Both the position numbers and the translations under genes were made by a program. This document shows, in pieces, positions 11,425 through 22,053 of a stretch of 64,000 bases of DNA. Location: NCBI GenBank assembly GCA_001692895.1, contig KV748190.1, forward strand, positions 62,001 to 126,000, read 5' to 3'. Source of the stretch: Cenococcum geophilum 1.58. Lineage: Eukaryota; Ascomycota; Dothideomycetes; Gloniales; Gloniaceae. Position 1 is the first letter of the stretch. Each line of letters begins with the position of its first letter. The notes beneath the pieces were generated by a model. That model was not told where the DNA came from, did not search any database, and saw only the letters and a program-made list of their open reading frames with translations.

Positions 11425-14400
11425 GTAGTTCAGCTTTATAGCTTAGAGTATCTGCCCGCGTATTATCTGTACCCTTAGTATGCTAAATCTCGAAATAGTA
11501 TTCTATAAGCATCTCTGCCCATCTAACCTATCTTTAGTTAAGTTCCTTTGTCATTAGGAATCCTATTAGGTTCTTATAATCTATCTTAACCATAAATAGC
11601 TTCTCTATGCCTTGCAAGAATGCTCTCTATTTCTTTAATACTGCAACTATACCTAACAACTCCTTGTTGTAAATGTCATAGTTTAACTCCGGTAGTGTTA
11701 TCTTTTAACTATAGTATACCACTAGGTGCTATCTATCTTAATGTTTTTATATAAAGCACGCCCCTAGTATATAGTCTAATGTATTTATCTCTACAACCGT
11801 CTCTAGTCCTAGTTGATAGATCTTAAGAACTAGCTCCTAGGTGAACAACTCTTTAACTTTCTTAAAGAGTTCTCTTTATTCCTCTCCCTATACCTATAGT
11901 TCTTCTTTCTTTATTAATCACGTAAATGGTTCAATATCCTTTAACTATTGCGCTATAAACCTTCTGCAGTAATTGCAAAACCCTAGAAATAATCTCAACT
12001 ATGTAATATTCTCTAGTTCTTGCCAATTTACTATAGCCTTAATCTTCTTTAGATCTATACTAAGTTGGCCTAGTTTAATAATAAATCCTACAAAATCAGT
12101 CTTCCTAGTAAAGAACTTGTATTTCTTAATTGCTACTAGCATCTGTTCTTCTTATAGTCTCTTTAAGACCTATTTAATGTGTTCTCCGTGTTCTTCCTTA
12201 GTTATTAAGTAAATAATAATATTATTAAGGTATACTATAATAAATTCATCTAAGTGCTCTCCTAATATATTGTTAATACGCTTTTAGAACGTTGCTAGTA
12301 CGTTTATAAGCCCGAATTGCATAACTAATGGTTTATATAGTCCTTCCTTTAACCTAAAGGCTGCCTTCTATTTATTGCCTTCCTTAATTCTAATTTAATG
12401 GTACGCCTATCTTAGATTTATCTTTATAAAGATTTGCGCGTTACCTATCCTATCTTAGATTTCGCTAATTAAGGGTAAAGGATACCTATCCTTCCTAGTG
12501 ATGCTGTTTAACTATCTATAGTTAATACACAGCCTTAGTTTACTGTTTTTCTTTAGTATAAACAGTACTAGATAACCCGCTAATAACTGCGATGGTCTAA
12601 TATATCCCTTTTATAAGTTTTCCTAGATAAACTCTTTTAATACTCTACCTTCTTTTTTAGTAAGCTTATAAATTAGAAAGAACCTTAGACTTATTCCCGG
12701 TTCTAATTCTATCTTATAGTCCTATACTACATACTTTAACAGCTTTTTACTTTCCGGTAACTATAGTTTCTCGCTATACTTATAGTATCTCTTTAGCACA
12801 TAACTTAGGCCTTACTTAGTTGCTTTATATGTCGCTCCGACTTAGTACTATACTAACTTGGCTTATTATCGCATTTTATGGCGTTAAGTATCCCTAATAT
12901 CGACCTAACCTGTAACCTAATTAATCCTTAAATTGTATTCCTGTAACTAAGGTATTCCTAGTACTGCCTTATTATTTCCTAATAGTAATATATTAAAAGA
13001 CATCTTAATTTGTCTCCCTTTAATGGTTAGCTAAATAGGTCCTGTTTTAAGATTAATGATCCCTCCTCTATAGGCTATTAGATCTCCTAAAATTATCACT
13101 AATAGGTAAGGTTCCTCCTTTTATCTATAAGGTAGTCCCATTCTTTTAACTACTACTAGCGAGATGTGGTTTCTTATTGCTCTACTATCTATTAACGCCT
13201 TAAACTATTAATCTTGCCAATTAACTCGTAAATTTAGGTATTGTCCTTAAATTCTTTTAAGGGTCTAAGGCTCTACTATTAGCTCCCTCTAGTTCTATAG
13301 GCCTCTACTTTTCCTAACTATTAGCTGCTTAATCCTTATATACTTAGCTTACTCTTTAGCTAATGCTTAGTTCGCTTTTTGTCTTTAATATACTATAGAC
13401 ACGTATTCTCTGGGCATTTCTACTACTATTATCTATCTAAGCATTCTTTTATAAGGAATCTTCCTGGTTAAAGTACTAAACTTCCTTCCTCTTAGACTTC
13501 TGCTGGATGCTATCTATATATATATTTAGCATTCCTGTACTATTACTCGTCTATTATCTAGTATATCCTTATAGGGTATTTCCAATTCTTTTCCTTTNNA
13601 TTTTTNTNTATNTTNTATATATNNTCTATATANNNAATCCATNATANNNTATAGTNTGCTAGGTGCTTTAGGTTAACTCTTAACTTATCTTTATCTTTAA
13701 GTTTAAACCTTTATTATGCTGATCTAAACGTTATAACTTTATTTATAGGTACTAAGATGCGTCTCTTGCTTCTCTAGTCCTCTAATTATTCCTCTAGATC
13801 CTTTAACATTATAATTAAGGCTCCTTTAATATATATTATGGCCTTTTTTATAATTAGGTGGTCCTAGATAACTTTTTCATCTAACCATATATAGAAATCT
13901 TCCCACTTATCGTTGTGCCTTTGCCTATACCACTTTTGGTATAGCTGCTAAAGTATATATAGCTTATCCGTAAGGAAGTATCTTCTTATTACTGTATCGT
14001 AATAGCCCTTTATATGTTGTTCTTTAAACCTAGTTAGGATTCCTAGATCCTCTTTATCTTTTAGTTTAGTAAGCTACTTAGCTCTTAGTGTACCTGCTCT
14101 TAGCCTATTAGTAATTCTTTATACTAGCGCTCTATCCTTTATACGTCCTAATGTGCTAGATCTCTTATCTAGTTTCTATTCTTACTATGCGATAATTCTT
14201 TGCCTAAATTTCTCTATGGTTTCTTTTAGTTTGCGTCTTACGCTCTAATCCTCGAAGTTCTCTTACTTCTTAATCTTAGTATTAATATCTTAATCTTTAG
14301 TCCGAACACTATGTTCTACTAGTAAGTCCTCTAGGTTTATATATTCGTCTCCTAGTCTAATTACTATTTATGCTGCAGATTCTCTAATCTATAAAGAAGC

Positions 14401-15180
14401 TCCTTGCCTCTTACTTATAGGTGTCCTTATTCGTACTCCAAATTCCTAACCCCTTAGGTTTTTTAATCCCGAGCTTGCTTCTAACTTAAGCTTAGCTTTA
14501 GCCTTAGTCTAACTAGGCTTACTTAGTGTTCTCATCTTATCTTAAGAGTCTTAAATCTCACTTATCTTATCTTGAGAATCTTATACCTATAGGAACCTCC
14601 GTCCTAAGCTTATTTATATATCTTTAAACTAAGCTACTGCTCTGCTCTATTGGTTATCGTCTATTATGGGTCCTTAAGCTTGCCTTATCTCGTCTTAAGA
14701 ATCTTGGTTATCTCTTATCTTATCTTAAGAATCTTAAGCCTTTAGCCTTTTGCCTTTATTAAGTGCCAAAGTAGTTTGCTATCCTACTTCTCTTACGTCT
14801 TATAAAGCGATAGACATCGTATCTAGTGGGGTTTCGATCCCTACTAATGTTCCCTATTCTGTAGTGGAATCATCCTCTACCTTTAGTATGATATCTCTAA
14901 GGTTTGCTCGTTCCTAGTAAACGGCCCTTATTACCTTATCGTCACGAAATGCTTTACCTATGTTAAAATTATTATCCTTAATATCCGATCTGTGAACTGG
15001 TTTATTAGTTCCTCTATATTCTGTAGGTGTTAGCTCTTATAGCTAGTAGCTTACGCCGTACTTAGCGTCCTTATAAATTTGGTATACGTTATTGTAACAA
15101 AACGTAAAACTTTAGATTAAATACTCTTTTGTTCCTTACAGCACGCTATTATCCCTCTATATATATATGTCGTCTGCTAT
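11425..15180 (-). pseudogene. Pol of A, protease - reverse transcriptase - RNase H part
   Basis: Reading leftward on the minus strand, a protease block is seen near 13200-13090 (ALIDSRAIRNHIS; the catalytic DSG now reads DSR, a G-to-A change also present in B). The reverse transcriptase follows, with the catalytic box near 12240-12200 reading DEFIIVYLNNIIIYL, i.e. YLDD with both Asp changed to Asn. RNase H lies toward 11450. The C insertion interrupts pol at 5441/11420; integrase continues on the other side. Confidence 0.8.
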
Positions 15181-16269
15181 TAGTCTAGTTCCCTTTATTA
15201 CATAGTACCTCTAACTATCTTTGCAATCCCTCGCGAAGTAACCTTATTTTCCGCAATTTATATAAGCTCCTTCTCTAAACCATTGCTTTTACTATAGAGT
15301 CTGCCTAAACGTCTTCTGCTACTAAGATCCTTAGTTTAGCCTTTACTCCTTAGACCTTTAATCACTTAATCCTTATCCCCTAGGTTTCCACGGTTTTCTA
15401 CTCTATCTCTTATAGGCTTCTTTAGTACCACTTAGGTCTATTAGCTCTGCGCCATACTATAGTTTTTAACTTAGCTTTTGTTATTACGTACTCTGCGCCT
15501 TATATAACTATAGAACTCTATTTTAACCCTTCTTAGCCTATTCCCTTTAGTAGATCTAATTATCAATCTTAATCGCCTAATCTATTAATTCCCTTAGGGT
15601 GTCCGCATCTTCTATTAGGATAATTATATCCTAGACTTTAGCCCTAAGTCCTTATTTATACTATGCTATAAGCGCCCTATTATTCCACTTAACTTATATT
15701 ACTAACGTTTGGAACTATATTGTATACTTAATTGCTAAGGTTTATTATATAATGTCTTAAAGTTTTCTTTCTGCCGTAGTTACTGCCTCCGGGTCTCTAA
15801 ATATTTGTATAAGTTGTTCTATAAATCTATTTTAGCTTAAGAATATGAACCGTACCTCTTGGTTTATAGTTATTATTCTATTTACCTAGATTTCTATAAG
15901 GTAAGGCTTAAACCATTTAAGTGCTCTTCCTATTAAGAATAATCCTGCGTATACTATTTAATCCATAGGTGTTGCCAGCTTTGCTCCTTCCTATGCTACC
16001 TTAAAGTACATTTATATAAGGAATCCTTTAAGCTTTAATCTCTCTCCTAAGTATCTTTTAATTAATAGTAACTTAACCTTTGCTGCGCCTATCCCGTTAA
16101 TCCTATTTTCCAACGTTATATTATTTTCTGTTAACCAGTTAACTATCTCTTATAACTATCCGACCGTTATAGGTTGCTATAAGTTAGTATCTACTATACT
16201 GGTGTCGTTACCTGATCTTGATATAGTTGCCGCCGTTAATAGCGTTATGGTGGCTGCTTTTAGTGGCAT
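15180..16269 (-). pseudogene. Gag of A
   Basis: The minus-strand frame starts at ATG 16269 with MPLKAATITLLTAATISRSG. It contains a retrotransposon-gag core (RALKWFKPYLIEIW near 15920-15870) and ends with a CCHC zinc knuckle near 15265-15224 (INCGK-stop-GYFARDC, a RIP-altered CX2CX4HX4C). It would form the particle shell and bind RNA. Several TAG/TAA stops disable it. The homologue in B starts at 49183. Confidence 0.8.
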
Positions 16270-16313
16270 ATTGTTTGACTTCTTATATTAATACTATAAC
16301 TAGGTAGTAATTG

Positions 16314-16738
16314 TGTAATAAAACCTTATAGCAAGAACTACGGTGGGCTCGTTATTGGGCTAGGTATATAGGAAATGCAAGTATAAAAGTTAACAACGTA
16401 ATAATAACTAGTAGAGTGGTTGCCCAATAGATTAACTCTAATTGTATTCTAAGAATTACTATAAGGAAGGAACTATCTAAGTAGGGACTAAGGGTCCTTA
16501 AATACACAACCGTACTCCTATAAAATCCTTCTTGTATATAATGTACGTCTTATACGTAAGGTACGTAAGTTCCTCTTGTTTCTCTTGTTTAATACGTAGC
16601 ACATTATATGACCTTGGTTACCATTCCTCGTTATATAGTTCTACCGGCTCTATCCTAGACCGTGCTTGAATTAACCAACTAGCTTCTTCCGTCTCTTTTC
16701 CAAGTAGTTGTAACATCGTACTTAAAGCGTCCGTAACA
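16314..16738 (-). repeat. 5' LTR of A
   Basis: 425-bp partner of 2799-3223; the gag start lies 45 bp inside it. It should hold the promoter of A. Confidence 0.93.
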
Positions 16739-16743
16739 TTTTA

Positions 16744-17515
16744 GCTAGCGCTAGTGCCACTCTTTAACTATATTAATAGCTTACTTAAGATTATCGCGAG
16801 AGTAAATCTCTTAGGGGTAGTAGTTAACTCGCCGTGCCTTTTTGTACGATGCGATAGCTTTAAGCTGGCTAACCTTAAACTTTTATAGTAATAGATTTAG
16901 TAAGATCTACTCTCTCTACTTCTCTAGCTGGAATAGGTATAGATTATTAGTATTATATATAGCTAACTTTATACTAGGTAGAGTCTCTTTTCTACTACTA
17001 ATAGTTGCCTTTTAAATACTTATAAAGCGTACGGGCGGCGGTGGTAATAGTAACGACGTGTTTAAATCCTTGTGCTTAGTTTCTACTGGCTCCTTATCCT
17101 TATTCTTATCCTTATCCTTCTTATCCTCCTTATTTTTATCCTTATCCTTATCCTTATTCTTATTCTTATCCTTACCCTTATTTTTACCCTTATCCTCACC
17201 CTTATCTAAATCTGAATCTGCGAATATAGGTTAAGCTAATGGCGGGGATAGGGGCAGCTCTGGTAACGGTAACGGTAACGGTGATTTTGGCCTCCTTACC
17301 TTCCTTACTATATATAGCTTTGGCTACGGCTTTAGCTTTAGCTTCCTTTTAACCTTCTTAGACGGCTAGGGAGTAGTAGGAATAGGTATAGACTAAGCTC
17401 GCTTTTGTCTAGATTGTTTTAGAGTAGAAGACAACTAACGGGCAGGTAGCGGTAGCATAGAGGGCAACGCCAAGAATTGTATATAATTGGCTTAATTGGG
17501 CAAGTCACTAACTTT
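16744..17515 (-). pseudogene. Second gene of mariner-like element L, 5' part, unknown function
   Basis: On the minus strand a frame interrupted only by RIP-type stops runs inward from the right inverted repeat. It starts around PNYIQFLALPSMLPLPA (near 17490), continues into a Pro/Lys-rich basic stretch (KKVKRKLKLKP near 17350; SPLPLPLPELPLSPPLA), then a long Asp-Lys repeat of DKGKDKNKDKDK type (about 17215-17085), and ends at the insertion point of A. The start codon cannot be fixed. The 3' part lies at 1950-2798. A DNA-binding or accessory protein of the transposon is a guess; no family recognised. Confidence 0.5.
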
Positions 17516-17547
17516 AATTTTAGGCAGTTATAATTAAGGCTCAGCGT

Positions 17548-17653
17548 ATTGTGGTGGTAAAATTGAAATTATACTCCCTCCGCAAAATTTTGGTGAGGTG
17601 CGATGCGAATTTTTCGGCTTGGCGAATTTTTACCGATATTTCGTAAACGACTG
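17548..17653 (-). repeat. Right terminal inverted repeat of L
   Basis: Inverted partner of 774-879, followed by TA at 17654-17655. It marks the outer limit of the transposon and the start of the CHAT gene island. Confidence 0.95.
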
Positions 17654-18091
17654 TAGTACCGAGTCTATGGCACCGGGACATTTCGGCCCGATAGATAGCG
17701 GCTACGTGGCCCTTCGGGCCTCTAGACAGCCTAATGAAAGAACCAACCAACCAACCAACCGAGTCTATGAAGTAAAACGGGTGTAATTCAGCCTGTTTGC
17801 CGGCTGAGTTGCGATGCGAGATCTTGCCAGTACCTCAGCCACGTGAGTGGCACTTATCATGCAGCTGCATGAATTCCGGTCACAGTTACGATCCCGCTAC
17901 CTGCATACAGCCCCTCAGCCTACCCGTTTATCTATAGGATGAGGTGTACCTTCGTCTAACAGTCTGTGGTCTTCGCATCGCCCATCGCCCGGACTCTTGA
18001 TAAGGCGATAGCAATGGTACTAATGTCCGGCTCTGGTCAGCCGGTGCACCAAATTTCTTGAACAGCCTGCTCTGTGGTGCCACTCTTGACG
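17654..18091. other. Intergenic region between mariner element and CHAT gene
   Basis: About 440 bp of unRIPed sequence. It contains a short (CCAA)n microsatellite at 17741-17760 and nothing I can assign to a gene. Reading frames here mostly run through the inverted repeat into flanking DNA. It should hold the promoter of the CHAT gene; no clear TATA box was chosen. Confidence 0.5.
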
Positions 18092-21000
18092 ATGACGGTG
18101 ACCAAAGATATATTTCGCCGGATCGAAGACCTGCTAGCTCTAGACAAGTGCAAGGACGCCATTGCACTAGTAAACGCAGAGCTGGAACGAGATGGACCAA
18201 CCCCGAAGCTCATATTCACTCTTGCAGACGTGCTCAGCCGGCAAGGTTATCGTGGAAGGGCAGAAAAGGTCTTGTCGGAGTACCTGGCGAAAGTCGACAA
18301 GACGAAGCTTTCGCCTGAAGATAACATGCGTTTGGATCTTATGAATATGCAACTTGCTTTCTTGACACCCTGGAACACGGCCATATTTGGCCCGAGTCTT
18401 CGGTCGGCGATTGAGATTCGAGCAAAATATTCCAAGCTTCTTGAAAGCGATTGGGACTCTGGAAATCCAGTTGCGGTTTGTTTTCCTAGTACAACCGTGG
18501 CATTTACTGATTAGATATAGATCAAAATGGAACTCTACTACTTCGGCGCAATCGTTCTCGCGGATCAATACAGATGTGCGGATATCTCGTTCTTAAAGGA
18601 TGCTGTAAACATCATGAGGCAACTTTTCAAATCATTGCTTCAGAAGAAGCTTTATTATGAAGCAGCTGAAGTCGCTTGGAGCGTTCAGGTTGCGCGCAAG
18701 GCTGGTGGTGATGAACTTCTAATGAGAGAAGTTCTTCATCATCCCGAGTGCCCCGAATTACTCCAAGCGCGTCTTATCCGAGACTTTCTGATCGTAAAGC
18801 CACCGCTGGTGCTGGAAAACATATCAGAACTAGAGAAGACAGCACGGTTCATATTCATGAAGTACGGGCATGCCATTGGTATTGTTGAACTGGACCTTCA
18901 CCACGCATACTTGCAACTAAAATCGGGCGATGGCTCACCGTCAGTATGGAAGACAATTCAAGACAGCTGCGATGCACTGGAAGCACTTGATGCGTTCAGC
19001 AAACTCCGTCTCGCTCTCGGAGAAATTTTCGAAGCGAGTAACTCAACGGCTCATTCGAAATTTTTCGAAGTCAGGCATAGTAGTCGACTTTACATGAACA
19101 CGATTGTACTGAAAGAAAATGAGGTTGTCCCGTGGGTGCTCAATAGCATCACTCTTCTGATGTTTTGGAACTTGCAGTCGGGCCATGCGTCGAAAGCGAT
19201 GGAGACGGCAGAGGCAGTGTACAACGAACTGAAGAGATCCGGCTCGGACTGTGAGTATCTCATGGGCATGGCGGCTCAGTCGATGGCATCCTGCTTTGGG
19301 GCCCACAAGAACAAAGAGAAGACCATGCATTGGGCAGAAATCTGCTACGATCACTGGTGCGGATTAACTGCCGAAGACAAAGGCATGGCAGAGTATGTTG
19401 TGCTCACATCGAAACTGGCAGTTGGCGGTCGTCCTAGCGCGGAAGAGGCGGTAGCAATCGAACAATCAACTTGGGATCAAATCCAAGAAGATCAGAAAGC
19501 AGAGCTCTGGTCCGTCGCCGTTATGAAGGCAGAATCGATTCTGTCTCCACTGATAGTCGAGCATCCAGAGCTAGACCGCGAAAAATGGGCCAGCCTTGTC
19601 GATGGGCTGGTCGAACACCTCCCCGAAGATCAAAAAGCTATAAAACGCGCTAATGTGAAGCAATTGCGCGGAGTCTGGCGAATAAGCGAAGCACAAAAGC
19701 GAAAAGATACACTGAAGGAAAAGGAGGCACTCTTTCTATATGAAGAAGCCGCACCACTCTACCAGTCCCATGGCGCTCACTTTGAATGGGCAAATACTCA
19801 AGGGATGATCGGGTGGTGTTACTTTAGCATTTTCGAGAAGACTCAGGGGGTAGAACCTCTTCGAGCGGCAATCGAGCATTTCGAGACCGCGAAGAGGTAC
19901 TTTGAAGAAGTGAATCAGCTGTCAAGCATGATCGACTGCTGTTCCGCACTAGCCCGATTGGCCTTCAAAGCTTGTCTTAAAGGTTGGCTGGATGTTGTAG
20001 ACGTCATGCGGATCCTAGCCGAAACAGAAGTATTGAAAGACAGGATGCGGGACGACCTGTCAACCTTGAACACCTTGGACGCAGTATCTGAAAAACAAAA
20101 GCTTCGAAATGACCCCAGGGGTGAACTGATATACTTTTACGCCATTGCTATTTGCCTGCATGGCAATTTCATCGACACTCTGTGGGAGTGGGTGCAAAGG
20201 TCAAAAGCCAGGAGTATATCCGACATGCTTGGATTAGGTGCGCTTCTGCCCCAACAATTGCTTGCAGAGTTGAAATCAGACGCAGTGAATGGCACTTCAG
20301 CACTCGAGTTATACGATAAAGAAAAAGCAATGTTGGAGGAGCTGCGATCAACTCCAAACCATATTCGAATGCCACTGAGGACAGAGATCTGGAGACTTCA
20401 ACAGCAAATGAGTGCGTATCCGTCGCTAAAGAGAATTCTAGGCCTCAGAAGAGGAGAGGCTGCGCGACTTGAGCGACTTCAATCGATCAGCAAGGACAAG
20501 TCTCGCCGTCCCACAGTATTTGTCGACTGGTTTCTCCAGGGGCTCAACATACACATGATCGTTGTCTCCCCTGATTCTCCTCCGGTGCACCGGTTTTGCC
20601 AAACAACTCACGCAGAGGTTGTCAATTGGAAGTCACAATTTTTCGACACACCAGAAGGGTTCCGTAAGTCGATGAGATCAGATGACAATGAAAATAATCC
20701 GCTCCGCAAACTCGACAAACTGGTACAGTCTCTGAAAGAATTACTACCGGAGAACGCAGTACTTGTATTTTCTCCGAGTGACGTGCTGCACACTATCCCC
20801 CTCCATGCACTATGAGTTGATGGTGTTCCCGTCATTGAAGATTACCCTATTGTATATGCTCCTAGCCTTACCACATATATTCGGTGTTGGGAGAGAGCAA
20901 TGGCATTCGACGGTCCTCAGCTATTTTCCAGGGCAATCCTCTCCATTTACGAACCCGGCGAGCAAGACTTCAGCGCCATCGAGCAAAAAGAGATCTACAA

Positions 21001-21550
21001 ATCAGCTGAGCAGCTGGGCAAAGATGTCAAAGGTAATGTGAAAGTAGGCACTGCAGTCGATAGAGATGCACTCACCCAGTCCCTTGGCTTTTCGTCGCTC
21101 GTCCAATTCCACGGCCACTGTAAAGTCAACGACGTGTCGATGCTTGATCAAGCATTGGTCCTAGCGGACGGAGACTTCGCAGCCCGGGATCTCTTCAGTC
21201 TTCGCATCAACGCCCTCCTCGTCACACTTATCGCGTGCGGATCCGTCACCCAGTCTATCAACCAAGGCGACGAGCCACTTGGCTTAGTCAGTGCCATGCT
21301 GTGCGCCGGGGCACCATCTGTTGTAGGGACAATGTGGCCGATCGCTTCGGGATTTGGTCGCGAGTTTGTCAAATCATTTTATGGCCAGGTGCCGGACTGC
21401 AAAGATGGCGATTTGATCAACTGGGCAGTGGCGCTGCAAGAGGCTGTCAAAGAACTTAAATACGATTATAAGTACCGTTTCCCTGTTTATTGGGCGAGTA
21501 CTGTGCTTCATGGCTCTTCCCATTGTAAGGCACAGATCGATTTCTGTTGA
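18092..21550 (+). pseudogene. TPR-CHAT domain protein, two exons, one in-frame TGA
   Basis: Exon 1 runs from ATG 18092 to 18475 (128 codons). A 45-nt intron (18476-18520, GTTTGT...CTGAT...TATAG, phase 0) joins it to the frame from 18521. That frame is open to a TGA at 20813-20815 and continues in the same frame to 21550, about 1,136 codons in all. The long N-terminal part is helical with TPR-like repeats (LYYEAAEVAWSVQVARKAGG; EWANTQGMIGWCYFSIFEK). The C-terminal part is a CHAT caspase/separase-fold domain: FSPSDVLHTIPLHAL before the stop, His in LVQFHGHCK (near residue 992), Cys in LIACGSVTQS (near residue 1034) and GDEPLGLVSAMLCAGAPSVV. The catalytic His-Cys pair is downstream of the TGA. 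Such proteins are putative proteases in self/non-self or stress responses. The TGA makes this a probable pseudogene unless it is read through, sequence error or edited. Confidence 0.85.
18476..18520 (+). other. Predicted 45-nt intron of the TPR-CHAT gene
   Basis: Donor GTTTGT, branch-like ACTGAT and acceptor ATAG. Removing it joins two long frames exactly in phase (…NPVA|IKMELYYFG…). Without it the first frame hits a stop at 18512-18514. Confidence 0.75.
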
Positions 21551-22053
21551 TAGCTGAAGTAGTAAACGCAATTGTCGAGATAATTTAGAACTGGGTCACT
21601 TATTGCAAAGATACTGTACTGCAATTTCTGACATGTTCCTTTCTTAAAGTGATGCTCTCGCGCAGAGTAAAAGCAGTTCAAATTGAGAAAGAAGCTCCTG
21701 AATGTGACCAGCTCAACTAACTTGTATCGTAGCGGAGAGATTGGATTCCGGAACCATTGTCACCAAAAGCACATTGAGCATTGGGACTTGGGCCCCCCGA
21801 AAATACATGAGTGTCACAATACTCATCGAAATAGGCATAAATATGGCCGCCAACAGTCATAGGAAAGGCAATTATAGAGTAATATCTATTTTACTATTCT
21901 AGCTACTAGTTTATAAAATAAAGCTTACTTTTGGAAGCTGTAGAAGCGTTTTGCAAAATAGGTGTATGCGTGCGGGTGGCTCGCTTATTTTTCGCAACCT
22001 TTCGCAAAAAGTAGTACACCAACGACACAAAATAAGCCTTAGGTTCGGAAATA
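21551..22053. other. Intergenic region downstream of the CHAT gene
   Basis: About 500 bp without a recognisable frame. A stretch at 21870-21930 is AT-rich with TA-dense, RIP-like composition and could be a tiny transposon relic. The rest has normal composition. Confidence 0.45.

Larger units (their letters stand above)
2799..16738 (-). mobile_element. Ty3/gypsy chromovirus copy A (with C nested inside), transcribed leftward
   Basis: Two 425-bp direct repeats bound the element: 2799-3223 and 16314-16738 (ends TRTAA...TAACA), flanked by the 5-bp target duplication tttta at 2794-2798 and 16739-16743. Without C and its duplication it is 7,957 bp. On the minus strand the order is gag, protease, reverse transcriptase, RNase H, integrase with chromodomain, then an antisense frame before the 3' LTR. 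A sister copy, B, lies at 35570-49656. All coding parts carry RIP stops. Confidence 0.93.
774..17653 (+). mobile_element. Tc1/mariner-like DNA transposon L, two genes, carrying nested gypsy elements A and C
   Basis: Both ends carry a 106-bp terminal inverted repeat that starts CAGTCGTTTACG and is flanked outside by TA (772-773 and 17654-17655), the TA duplication typical of Tc1/mariner. Without the 13,940-bp element A and its 5-bp duplication, the transposon would be about 2.9 kb. It encodes a plus-strand transposase next to the left repeat and a second, minus-strand gene next to the right repeat, so the two are convergent. Both coding regions are RIP-damaged, while the terminal repeats are almost untouched. 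Confidence 0.9.

Noticed and set aside
11973..12212. 79-codon plus-strand frame
   Set aside because: Opposite strand of the reverse transcriptase of A; the minus strand contains the YLDD-like box.
17541..17750. 69-codon minus-strand frame across the right end of L
   Set aside because: It reads through the terminal inverted repeat into flanking DNA; the same repeat sequence is open at the left end too, so it is not a gene.
17741..17760. (CCAA)n as a telomere-like repeat
   Set aside because: Only about five units, single location, and fungal telomeres are TTAGGG-type.
18167..18568. 133-codon minus-strand frame over the CHAT gene start
   Set aside because: Shadow of exon 1 and the intron; the plus strand has family motifs and consistent splicing.
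18092..21550. Bacterial CHAT-based defence system (TPR-CHAT with gasdermin or Craspase-type partners)
   Set aside because: Spliceosomal intron, fungal context and no neighbouring effector gene; it is a single fungal TPR-CHAT protein.
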